A DNA stretch of 64,000 nucleotides from DASYTH01 sp035762905. Lineage in GTDB: Bacteria; Actinomycetota; Actinomycetes; Mycobacteriales; Pseudonocardiaceae. Where the stretch lies: contig NZ_DASUCC010000063.1 of the NCBI RefSeq assembly GCF_035762905.1, forward strand, positions 19,247-83,246. The letters run 5' to 3'. The position numbers and the translations under genes are program-made. Positions 26,968-34,501 of the stretch are shown here, one piece after another. The notes beneath the pieces were generated by a model. The model was not told the origin of the DNA. It saw nothing but the letters and a program-made list of their open reading frames with translations, and did no database searches. Numbering within the stretch: position 1 is the stretch's first letter; every line of letters begins with the position of its first letter.

Positions 26968-28221
26968 GTGAGTAGCAGCGGGGCGCCGAAGATGTCCGCG
27001 GTCCTCGCGGTGAGCGAGTTCCGCGCACTCTGGTTCGCCGAGGCCCAGTCCGTGGCCGGCGACCAGCTGGCCAAGGTCGCCCTGATGATCATGGTCTACA
27101 GCCGCACCGGCTCGGCGTGGTGGGCGGCCGCGGTCTACGCGCTCACCTTCCTGCCGGCGCTGGCCGGCGGGCTCGGGCTGTCCCAGCTGGCCGACCGGTT
27201 CCCGCGCAAACCGCTGATGGTGACCTGCTCGCTGATCCAGGCCGCGCTGGTCGGGCTGATGGCCATCCCGAACGTGCCGATCGAGATCCTCTGCGTGCTG
27301 GTCGTGGGGGTGCAGCTGGTCCAGTCGCCTGCGCTGGCCGCGCAGCAGGCGGTCACCAGGGAGGTCTTCACCGACGACGCCCTCTACCTGCGCAGCCAGG
27401 ACCTGCGCGGGATCACCACCAACACGCTGATGCTGGTCGGGCTGGCCGGCGGCGGGCTGCTGGTGGTCGGCATCGGCACCTCGCTCGCCCTGGCCGCGGA
27501 CGCGCTGACCTTCCTGATCGCCGCGCTGGTCGTGCAGCGCTGGGTGCACAACCGCCCGGTGGCCGGGAAGAAGGAGGACGGCTGGTTCCACGCCACCCGG
27601 TGGGTGTTCAGCCAGCGCAAGATGCGGGTGCTGCTGGCACTGACCTGGCTGGTCGGCCTGGTCGTGGTGCCGGAAGGGCTGGCCGCGCCGCTGGCGCACG
27701 AGATGGGCGCCTCCCCCGCCGCGGTCGGCTGGCTGCTCGCCGCCGATCCGCTCGGGTTCGTGATCGGCGCGTTCGTGCTGTCGCACTACGTCGGCCCGCA
27801 GCACAGGATCAGGATCGTCGGCGTGCTCGCGACCCTCTCGGTCGGGATGCTGGTCGGTTTCCTCCTGCACCCGAACCTGGCGTTCGCGCTGACCCTGCTC
27901 GCGCTCGCCGGGGCGACCGGCGCCTACTCGATCACGGTCGGCGCCGCGTTCAACACCTGGGCGCCCAACGGGTTGCGCGGCGGGGCGTTCGGGATCGCCC
28001 GCACCGGGATGCGGGTCGCTCAGGGACTGGGGGTCGCGTTGGGCGGGGCCGTGGCGGAGCTCACCGGGTCGGCGATGAACACGGTCGGGCTGGCCGGCGT
28101 TGTCGGCCTGCTGATCGCCGTGCCAGCCACCATCGCCTGGCGAAGCGTCCAGCGCGGACTACGTTCCGAACTCGGTTACCCGACAACCGTCACACAACGC
28201 AGTGCGGAGACGACAAACTAG
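26968..28221 (+). CDS. MFS transporter
   Basis: A 417-residue 12-helix carrier. The N-terminus FRALWFAEAQSVAGDQLAKVALMIMVYSRTGS and the motif-A variant GLSQLADRFPRKPLMV mark it as one of the MFS_3/enterobactin-exporter-like group common in actinobacteria. The start is GTG 26968, with AGAGGG 5 bp upstream; an ATG at 26887 would add a poorly structured lead. The 229-bp gap after the SDR gene contains no other gene that I can support. No regulator gene is adjacent and the substrate is unknown. Confidence 0.87.
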   Translation: MSSSGAPKMSAVLAVSEFRALWFAEAQSVAGDQLAKVALMIMVYSRTGSAWWAAAVYALTFLPALAGGLGLSQLADRFPRKPLMVTCSLIQAALVGLMAIPNVPIEILCVLVVGVQLVQSPALAAQQAVTREVFTDDALYLRSQDLRGITTNTLMLVGLAGGGLLVVGIGTSLALAADALTFLIAALVVQRWVHNRPVAGKKEDGWFHATRWVFSQRKMRVLLALTWLVGLVVVPEGLAAPLAHEMGASPAAVGWLLAADPLGFVIGAFVLSHYVGPQHRIRIVGVLATLSVGMLVGFLLHPNLAFALTLLALAGATGAYSITVGAAFNTWAPNGLRGGAFGIARTGMRVAQGLGVALGGAVAELTGSAMNTVGLAGVVGLLIAVPATIAWRSVQRGLRSELGYPTTVTQRSAETTN

Positions 28222-28395
28222 GCGGGTGCCTTGTCGAACCCGGACCGGCGGCGGTCAGCAGGATCACATCGGGGTTGGGGAGCCATCGGTTGAGTGCTCA
28301 TAATTCGCGGTCACGCATCGGATTCACCTCCCGCGGGGGGACGGGGGCATGGGCGGCGGTGGAATGTTAGCGGGTGGGCCGGGTCATCGGTTTTC

Positions 28396-28422
28396 GCCTC
28401 GTTCGAGGCACACTTGGGTGTG
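28396..28422. promoter_or_regulatory. Paired palindromes upstream of the diguanylate cyclase gene
   Basis: Two abutting palindromes: GCCTCG-TT-CGAGGC (28396-28409) and CACAC-TTGG-GTGTG (28409-28422). The second recurs as CACAC-CTAA-GTGTG inside the 5' coding region at 28540-28553. The pair ends 8 bp before the GGAGG ribosome-binding site (28431-28435), where a transcription factor could block transcription. The factor is unknown. Confidence 0.5.
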
Positions 28423-28445
28423 ACACGATTGGAGGACAAACACCC

Positions 28446-29846
28446 ATGACGTTCACCGCTCACGATGGGGCCGGACGAGCCTCGCCTGACGGGGTGAACG
28501 AACAGGCAGGGCCAACCGGAGGCCAGGTACCACCACTGTCACACCTAAGTGTGAACGATCAGGGCGAAACCCGACAGTCCAAACGTCAGATCGCCGCCCA
28601 CCCGCGACACTGGGCGTTCTGGGGCCAGCGCACCCGGCTGAAGGTGTACCTGCTGATCACCGAGGTGATCGCGGTCGGCGCGATGATCTGGTTCGGGCTC
28701 ACCACACCCGCTCCGACCAGCGACGACTGGTTCCGGTTCACGGTGCTGGCGGTCTGCGCCACGGTCCACATTCAACTGTCCAGAAGGCAGGAGGAGCGGC
28801 GGCGCAGCACCCGGAAGCCGACCGTACACATTGACCTGACCGGCATCTGGTCCTTCCCGGCCGTGGTCGTTTTGCCCATCCATCTGGCGTTGCTGCTGAT
28901 CGTGCTCAGCCGGACACAGCGATGGTTCGTCGCCCGCCGGCCGCTGTACCGGTTCACCTTCTCCGCGGCCAGCATGCTGCTCGGCGCGATGGTGACCTAC
29001 GCGGTGCTGATGGTGTTCGAACCGCACACCTGGACCGATCTGGACGTACCCGGGTCGTTCACCCAGTTCGGCATCCTGCTGATCGCCGGCGTCGTGTACT
29101 TCGTGTCCCAGGCGCTGGTCATCGGTGCCGGCGCCATCGCGCTGAGCACCACCACCCCGACCATCCGCACGGTGCTGGGCACCAAGGAGGACAACGAGCT
29201 AGAGGCGCTGACCATCGGCCTGGGCATGATGTCGGCGATCCTGCTGGTGAACCTCCCGGCTGCGCTCGCCGTCATGGTGCTGCTCAGCGTGGTCGGCAAC
29301 CGGATCGCCGAGGTCCGCCAGCTCCAGGTGGACGTGCGTACCGATCCCAAGACCGGGCTGCTGAACATGCGTGGTTGGCACGAGGCCGCGCAGCGCGCGC
29401 TGGAGCGGGCCGGCCGGGCGGACGCCCCGGCCGCGGTGCTCATGGTCGACCTCGACCACTTCAAGTCGATCAACGACACCTGGGGCCACCCGGCCGGTGA
29501 CGACGTGCTGGAACGGGTGGCCGAGGCGCTGCGCACCGAGACCCGGCCGAGCGACGTGATCGGGCGGTTCGGCGGCGAGGAGTTCGTGCTGCTGCTGCCC
29601 GAGGCGGACTCGGGGGAGGCGGTGACCGCGGGCGAGCGGATCCGGCGCCGGATCGCCGAGCTCCAGGTCTCGACCACGGACAAGCGCGGCGGCCCGGTGG
29701 ACATCTCCGAGCGCACCACCTCGGTCGGCATCGCCGTCTACCCCGACCACGGCCGGGCGCTCGACGAGCTGGTGCAGCTGGCCGACGCGGCCGTGTACGA
29801 AGCCAAGGAGAACGGCCGGGACCAGGTCAGGGTCGCGGCCCGCTGA
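28446..29846 (+). CDS. Membrane-anchored diguanylate cyclase (GGDEF)
   Basis: A 466-residue protein. After a Gly/Pro-rich cytosolic lead (1-60) come about six transmembrane helices (residues 65-290, from VYLLITEVIAVGAMIWFG to NLPAALAVMVLLSVV) and a GGDEF domain (300-460). The active site is RFGGEEFVLLLPE, with an inhibitory I-site RPSD five residues before it, so c-di-GMP synthesis with product inhibition is expected. ATG 28446 has GGAGG 10 bp upstream. It overlaps the convergent SARP gene by 20 bp at the 3' ends. No sensor domain other than the membrane part is visible. Confidence 0.92.
   Translation: MTFTAHDGAGRASPDGVNEQAGPTGGQVPPLSHLSVNDQGETRQSKRQIAAHPRHWAFWGQRTRLKVYLLITEVIAVGAMIWFGLTTPAPTSDDWFRFTVLAVCATVHIQLSRRQEERRRSTRKPTVHIDLTGIWSFPAVVVLPIHLALLLIVLSRTQRWFVARRPLYRFTFSAASMLLGAMVTYAVLMVFEPHTWTDLDVPGSFTQFGILLIAGVVYFVSQALVIGAGAIALSTTTPTIRTVLGTKEDNELEALTIGLGMMSAILLVNLPAALAVMVLLSVVGNRIAEVRQLQVDVRTDPKTGLLNMRGWHEAAQRALERAGRADAPAAVLMVDLDHFKSINDTWGHPAGDDVLERVAEALRTETRPSDVIGRFGGEEFVLLLPEADSGEAVTAGERIRRRIAELQVSTTDKRGGPVDISERTTSVGIAVYPDHGRALDELVQLADAAVYEAKENGRDQVRVAAR
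28540..28553. promoter_or_regulatory. Second CACAC-N4-GTGTG palindrome, inside the cyclase gene
   Basis: CACACCTAAGTGTG, flanked by T and A to make a 16-bp symmetric site, lies 95 bp into the coding region and 131 bp from the copy at 28409-28422. Two spaced copies could support looping. ACCTAAGTGTG also occurs at 55902-55912. Confidence 0.4.
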
Positions 29847-32800
29847 GCAGCTCGCGCACCTCGTCGGCCTCCGGCGTGCCGATGTCGCTGAAGATGTCCA
29901 TCGCGGCGACCCAGGTCGACCGGGCTCCGGTCAGGTCGCCCGCGGCCTCGGCGATCAACCCGCGCACCCGCAGCGCCCTGGCTTCGATCAGCCGCTGCCG
30001 GCGCTCCCGCACGACCTTGACCGCCCGGTCGGCGTGCGCCGCGGCCTGCCCGAGGTTGCCGAGCGCCAGGTAGCAGTGCGCCAGCTCGGTCACCGCCCGG
30101 CCCTCGAGCAGCCGCATGCCCGAGTCGTGCATCACCGCGATGGCGGCGCGGCACTGGGCCACCGCCTCGGAGATCCGGCCGCGCACCCGCAGCGCCGCGG
30201 ACAGTCCGATGAGGACGGACGTCTCGCCGTAGCCGAACCCGATCCGGCGGGCAACCTGCAACGCCTCCATGTAGTAGCGGACCGCCGCCTCGTGGTGGCC
30301 ACGGCGCAGGTAGACCGTTGCCAGCACCTCAAGCCCGCCGACCTCGGGGCGCCGCTCCCCCAGCTGCCGGCCGAGCAACACGCAGCGGTGCGCCTGCACG
30401 CTGGCCTCCTGGTAGCGGCCCGCGTCGCAGTTGGTCTCGGCCAGGCACACCAGCACGCTCGCCTCGCCGAGCCGGTGCCCGATCCGCCGGAAGATCAGCA
30501 GCGAGTCGTGGTGGTACCGGGCGGCGTCGCCGAGCTGGCCGAGCGCCCAGTGCGCGGTGCCGATCCCGCTGTAGGCGGTGGCCTCCAGCGTGCCCTTGTC
30601 CCGGGCCTCGATGTTGGCCAGCGCCTGGGTGTGGTGGGTCAGCGCGCGATCCGGCCGGCCGCGGGACAGCCAGGAGGCGCCGATGTAGGTGAGGTCGGTG
30701 GCCTCGCCGTACCGGTTGCCGATCCGGCGGTTGATCGTCAGCGACTGCTCGTAGTAGAGCGAGGCGGTGGCCGGCTTGCCCAGCTGCGAGTGCACCCGGC
30801 CGAGGTTGTGCAGCGAGCTGGCCTCCCCGGCGGCGTTGCCGGTGCGCCGATTGAGGGTGAGCGCCGTGCAGTGGTAGTCGATCGCCTTGGGGTAGTCGCT
30901 GAGGTTGTAGTGGATCAGTCCGAGGATGTCGTTGACCGACGCCTTGGCCCGGTCGTCGCCGGCCCGCTCGGCGGCGGCCAGCGCGGCCTGACAGACCACC
31001 ACCCCCTCGGAGCCGTGACCGCGGGCCACGAAGTACCCGCGCAACGCGTCGGCGATCAGCCAGGAGTAGCGCTGCAGCGCCGGCTTGGCCCCCCGCGCGG
31101 CGGCGATCAGGTTCGCCAGCTCGCCGTCCAGCCACTCGATCGCGTCGGCCCCGGTGGCCGGCGGGTTGATCAGGTGGCCGGGCGAGGGCAGCGGCATTCG
31201 CAGGACGTGCGGGTACAGCAGCCGGCCGGCGGCGTCGGTGGTGTGCAGGTAATGGTCGAGCAGCCGGCCGATGGCGGCGTTGATCCGCTCGGCGCCGTCC
31301 TCGTCGTGGGCCCGGTCGGCGGCGTACTCGCGGAGCAGGTCGTGGAACTGGTAGCGCCCGGCCGCGTGCTCGGTGACCAGATGCGCACCGGCCAGCTGGC
31401 CGAGCAGCCGCCGGGTCGCGACCACGCCGCCCGCGGTGAGCGCCGTCGCGGCGTCCGCGGTGAAGTCCGGGCCGCTGTGCACGCCGAGCACCCGGAACAG
31501 CTGGCGGGCCTCGGGGTCGAGCATCTCGTAGGACAGGTCGAAGGCGGCCCGCACCGCGCCCTGCTCGTCGCCCTCCACCACCAGCTCGGCCAGCCGGCCG
31601 CGCTTGCGCAGCTCGTCGGTGTAGTCGGTGATCGTGGTGTGCGGCAGCGAGGCCAGGTTGGCAGCCACGATGCGCAGCGCCAGCGGCAGGTAGGCGCACG
31701 CCTCGGCCAGGTCGGCGACGGCGCCCGGCTCGGCGTCCGGGCGGGCGTCGCCGATCATGCGGGCGAGCAGTTGCTGGGCGTCCTCGGGCTCCAGCACGTC
31801 CAGGGTGATCCGGTGCGCGCCCTCGGTCGCGGTCAGCCCGGCCAGCCGGTCCCGGCTGGTGACCAGCACCAGGCAGCCCGGGGTGCCGGGCAGCAGCGGC
31901 CGGACCTGGTCGGCGCCGGAGGCGTTGTCCAGCAGGATCAGCGCCCGCCGGTCGGCCAGGTGGGTGCGGTACAGCCCGACCGCCTCCTCCTCGTCGACCG
32001 GCACCCGCTCGCTGGGCAGGCCGAGGGCGTGCAGGAACCGGGTCAGCGCCTCCAGCGGCCGCACCGGCGAGTCCGAGGCGTAGCCGCGCAGGTTGACGTA
32101 GAGCTGGCCGTCCGGGAACCGGTCGCGCACCCGGTGCGCCCAGTGCACGGCCAGCGCGGTCTTGCCCACTCCGGCGGTGCCGGTGATCGCGGTGATGGTC
32201 ACCGCGTTGCCGCCCTCGCTCTCCCGCCGCCGCAGCACCTCGTCCAGCCGGTCGATGTGCTCGTCGCGGCCGGTGAACCCGCCGGTGTCGGCCGGCAGCT
32301 GGGCCGGCGTCGGGTGGGCCCGCTGGGCGTGGCCGGGCCCCGGCCGGGCCGCCACCGCCGGCACGTCGCTCCGGATGATCCGCAGGTAGGCCGCGCCGAT
32401 CTCGGGGCCCGGCTCGATCCCGAGGTCCTCGGCAAGGCGGGTACGGATGTCGGCGAACAGGCGCAGCGCCGCGGCCTGCTGCCCGGACCCGGCCAAGCCC
32501 AGCATCAGCCGGGCGTGCAGGCCCTCGTGCAGCGGTTCGGTGTGTACCAGCGGCCGCAGCTGCTCGACCACCGGCTCGTGCCGGCCGAGGTCGAGCGCGG
32601 TGTCGGCGTGGGCCAGCGCCGCGGCCAGCCGCCGGCCGGTGACCGCGGTGGCGGCCGGGTGGTGCCGGACCTCCTCGGGCAGGTCGGCGACCGCGGGGCC
32701 GCGCCACAGCCCGAGCGCCTCCTCGTAGAGGGCCAGCGTGGCCTCGGGGTCGGCGAAGTGCTGCCGGGCCTCCGCGGCGCGCGCGGTCAGCTCGTCGAAC

Positions 32801-33339
32801 CGGAGCAGGTCGAGCTGGTCGGTCTCGACCGCGAGCCGGTAGCCGCCGCGGGCCGAGGTGATCAGCCCGGTGCCGGGCCGGGACAGGCCGGCCACCTTGC
32901 GTAGCCGGGACACGTAGGTGTGCACGAGGTTGTGACAGCTGTCCGGGGGGTGGGCGCCCCAGAGCATGTCGATGATCTCCTCGCGGTGCACCACCCGGTT
33001 GGGTTGCAACGCGAGCAGTGCGAGCAGGCAGCGCTGCTTGAGCGGGCCCATCTCCACCGGCTGGGTGCCCCGGCGCAGCTCGAGCCGGCCGAGCACGCCG
33101 ATGCACAGGAGGTCGGCGCCCCGGTCGCCGGCCGGCCACTGCCCGTCCAGGACCAGGCCGACCGCCTCGGCGAGGCGGCGTAAGGATTCCCGGCGTGGCC
33201 GGGTCACCCGGCCCTGTTCGATGTACCGTACGGCGCGGACGCTCACCCCGGCCCGGCCGGCGAGTTCGGCCTGGGTAAGCCCGGCACGAATGCGCCCGGC
33301 GCGCAGGGCTTCACCGAACGTCGCGGAATTTGCGTCCAC
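29827..33339 (-). CDS. AfsR/SARP-type regulator with N-terminal XRE HTH, NB-ARC and TPR
   Basis: An 1170-residue regulator. In order: XRE HTH (about 6-60: GRIRAGLTQAELAGRAGVSVRAVRYIEQG), OmpR-like winged helix (75-165, LLALLALQPNRVVHREEIIDML), bacterial transcriptional activator domain (170-320), NB-ARC ATPase with Walker A GTAGVGKTA (about 387-395) and LILLDNASGADQV, then TPR repeats (about 700-1140, e.g. HCTALTLNRRTGNAAGEASSLHNLG). The start is GTG 33339, because GGAGGGGG lies 6 bp upstream; ATG 33357 would sit on that Shine-Dalgarno sequence. The second DNA-binding domain at the N-terminus is unusual for AfsR-like proteins. No biosynthetic cluster is adjacent, so it may act globally. Confidence 0.92.
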   Translation of the reverse strand: MDANSATFGEALRAGRIRAGLTQAELAGRAGVSVRAVRYIEQGRVTRPRRESLRRLAEAVGLVLDGQWPAGDRGADLLCIGVLGRLELRRGTQPVEMGPLKQRCLLALLALQPNRVVHREEIIDMLWGAHPPDSCHNLVHTYVSRLRKVAGLSRPGTGLITSARGGYRLAVETDQLDLLRFDELTARAAEARQHFADPEATLALYEEALGLWRGPAVADLPEEVRHHPAATAVTGRRLAAALAHADTALDLGRHEPVVEQLRPLVHTEPLHEGLHARLMLGLAGSGQQAAALRLFADIRTRLAEDLGIEPGPEIGAAYLRIIRSDVPAVAARPGPGHAQRAHPTPAQLPADTGGFTGRDEHIDRLDEVLRRRESEGGNAVTITAITGTAGVGKTALAVHWAHRVRDRFPDGQLYVNLRGYASDSPVRPLEALTRFLHALGLPSERVPVDEEEAVGLYRTHLADRRALILLDNASGADQVRPLLPGTPGCLVLVTSRDRLAGLTATEGAHRITLDVLEPEDAQQLLARMIGDARPDAEPGAVADLAEACAYLPLALRIVAANLASLPHTTITDYTDELRKRGRLAELVVEGDEQGAVRAAFDLSYEMLDPEARQLFRVLGVHSGPDFTADAATALTAGGVVATRRLLGQLAGAHLVTEHAAGRYQFHDLLREYAADRAHDEDGAERINAAIGRLLDHYLHTTDAAGRLLYPHVLRMPLPSPGHLINPPATGADAIEWLDGELANLIAAARGAKPALQRYSWLIADALRGYFVARGHGSEGVVVCQAALAAAERAGDDRAKASVNDILGLIHYNLSDYPKAIDYHCTALTLNRRTGNAAGEASSLHNLGRVHSQLGKPATASLYYEQSLTINRRIGNRYGEATDLTYIGASWLSRGRPDRALTHHTQALANIEARDKGTLEATAYSGIGTAHWALGQLGDAARYHHDSLLIFRRIGHRLGEASVLVCLAETNCDAGRYQEASVQAHRCVLLGRQLGERRPEVGGLEVLATVYLRRGHHEAAVRYYMEALQVARRIGFGYGETSVLIGLSAALRVRGRISEAVAQCRAAIAVMHDSGMRLLEGRAVTELAHCYLALGNLGQAAAHADRAVKVVRERRQRLIEARALRVRGLIAEAAGDLTGARSTWVAAMDIFSDIGTPEADEVRELLSGPRP

Positions 33340-33357
33340 CGGCGACCCCCTCCGCAT

Positions 33358-33390
33358 GCAACTTGCCGCTCATAGTGGCGGCGAAGTTGC
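33358..33390. promoter_or_regulatory. Inverted repeat just upstream of the SARP gene
   Basis: GCAACTTGCCGC (33358-33369) and GCGGCGAAGTTGC (33378-33390) are complementary apart from one bulged base, with an 8-nt loop. It begins 18 bp upstream of the GTG start. It could be an operator for autoregulation or a leader hairpin in the transcript. Confidence 0.45.
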
Positions 33391-33621
33391 CGGTTAGTCA
33401 CCACATGTCACCCGAACGGATCAATTAGAGCAGTTCAAAGCCGCAGCTGAATCACGTTCCGTGCCCAATTTGGGTCCAGACCCGCTCCAGTCAGGGTGTC
33501 AGACCAGGCGACTACTGTCAGTCCTCATGAGGGGATGCGCGCGACACCCTGGGGGTGCGCCGCGAGCATCAACTCCTGGGGGAACCGGTCTTGCCAGGCC
33601 CGACGCGGGCCAGCCTTCCGC

Positions 33622-33660
33622 GCCGGGCCGGTGACAACCAGGGGGCGTCACCGGCCCGGC
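33622..33660. terminator. Strong 14-bp hairpin in an otherwise empty gap
   Basis: GCCGGGCCGGTGAC (33622-33635) pairs perfectly with 33647-33660 around an 11-nt loop. There is no T-run on either side and no gene ends nearby, so a terminator role is uncertain; a protein site or a barrier before the 33692 gene is possible. The rest of 33391-33678 shows nothing I can assign. Confidence 0.4.
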
Positions 33661-33678
33661 AGCACCACCGATCGGCCG

Positions 33679-33684
33679 TACACT
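33679..33684 (+). promoter_or_regulatory. Putative -10 box of a leaderless transcript
   Basis: TACACT ends 7 bp before the GTG of the small gene at 33692, and there is no ribosome-binding site between them. This fits a leaderless mRNA, common in actinobacteria. Confidence 0.4.
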
Positions 33685-33691
33685 TGATGTT

Positions 33692-33898
33692 GTGGGTAAT
33701 CCCGCCGCGGCCCAGCGGCTGCGCCTGGCGCTCGACATGTACGAGGCCGGCGAGCGCATGCAACCCCAGCGCCTGAAGCGCACCCACCCTCAGGCCAGCG
33801 GCGCCGAGATCGACGCCGAGCTGCAAACCTGGCGCCGCCACCGCCCCGGCGCCACCCACGGCGACTGCCCCGGCCACCCCTCTCCCCGGTTCGAGTGA
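33692..33898 (+). CDS. Small hypothetical partner of an AbiEii-type nucleotidyltransferase
   Basis: A 68-residue protein (PAAAQRLRLALDMYEAGERMQPQRLKRTHPQASGAEIDAELQTW). It has two amphipathic helices, then an acidic IDAELQTW helix and a His/Pro-rich end. Similar small proteins precede AbiEii/AbiGii-like nucleotidyltransferase genes in many actinobacteria, by analogy in the place of an antitoxin. Its stop overlaps the next start as GTGA. GTG 33692 lies 7 bp after a TACACT box, suggesting a leaderless message. No DNA-binding motif is visible, so an antitoxin role is inference. Confidence 0.7.
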   Translation: MGNPAAAQRLRLALDMYEAGERMQPQRLKRTHPQASGAEIDAELQTWRRHRPGATHGDCPGHPSPRFE

Positions 33899-34460
33899 AC
33901 CTCGTCGAGGCCACCCTCCGGCGCATCGCCGGCGATCTCAACCGGCAACACCAACCATGGGCTCTCGTGGGCGGCTTCGCGGTATCGGCCGGGCCGAGCC
34001 GCGGTTCACCCGCGACGTGGACGTCGCCGCCACCGTCACCGACGACTCGGCTGCCGAACAGCTCATCCACTCGGTGGAACATGACGACGCGGAGCGGCTG
34101 GCCACCGCCCGGCTCGGCGTGTCCCCGACTGACCACGGCGGCCAGGTGATCGTCGATGTACTGTTCGCCAGTTCCGGCATCGAGCCGGAGATCGTGCGGG
34201 CCGCCGAGCCGATCGAGATCCTGCCGGGTCTGACCGTGCCGTGGCGCAGACCGGCCACCTGATTGCCACAAAGCTGCTCGCGCGGGACGACGAGACCCGG
34301 CCGCAGGACCTGGCCGACCTTCGGGCGCTGCTGGCCGGGTGCACGGCGCGGGGTCTAGCGCTGGCCCGGGGTGGCGTCAAGCTGATCAGCCAGCGGGGGG
34401 TTCGACCGGGGCCGGGACCTGCTGGATGCACTCGACCGGTTGGTTGAGCCAGGGCCTTAA
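33895..34460 (+). pseudogene. AbiEii/AbiGii-type nucleotidyltransferase, three frameshifts
   Basis: Stitching three frames gives a normal protein of about 188 residues: VEATLRRIAGDLNRQHQPWALVGGFAVSA (frame of 33895), then RAEPRFTRDVDVAATVTDD (33984 on), then AQTGHLIATKLLARDDETRP (34244 on), then GFDRGRDLLDALDRLVEPGP to TAA 34460. VGGFAVSA..RFTRDVDVA is the GG-x(n)-DxD nucleotidyltransferase signature. Breaks lie at about 33980 (one base missing), 34232 (one missing) and 34404 (one extra G in a run of six). Each is next to G/C runs, so sequencing error is an alternative to true decay. It forms a toxin-antitoxin-like pair with the small gene upstream. Confidence 0.8.
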
Positions 34461-34501
34461 TCGGCGGTCCTTCGTGGAATGCGGCGGGTAGCCTCTGCGC
34501 C

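Noticed and set aside
28374..28445. An upstream start for the diguanylate cyclase
   Set aside because: It would run through the two palindromes and the GGAGG ribosome-binding site of ATG 28446.
30034..32904. A 956-codon open frame on the plus strand
   Set aside because: It is antisense to the SARP regulator; the product is His/Gln/Arg/Gly-rich with no domain, as expected of a mirror frame in high-GC DNA.
33527..33634. A 35-residue frame before the hairpin at 33622
   Set aside because: No ribosome-binding site, Pro/Gly/Arg-rich product, and it ends inside the hairpin.
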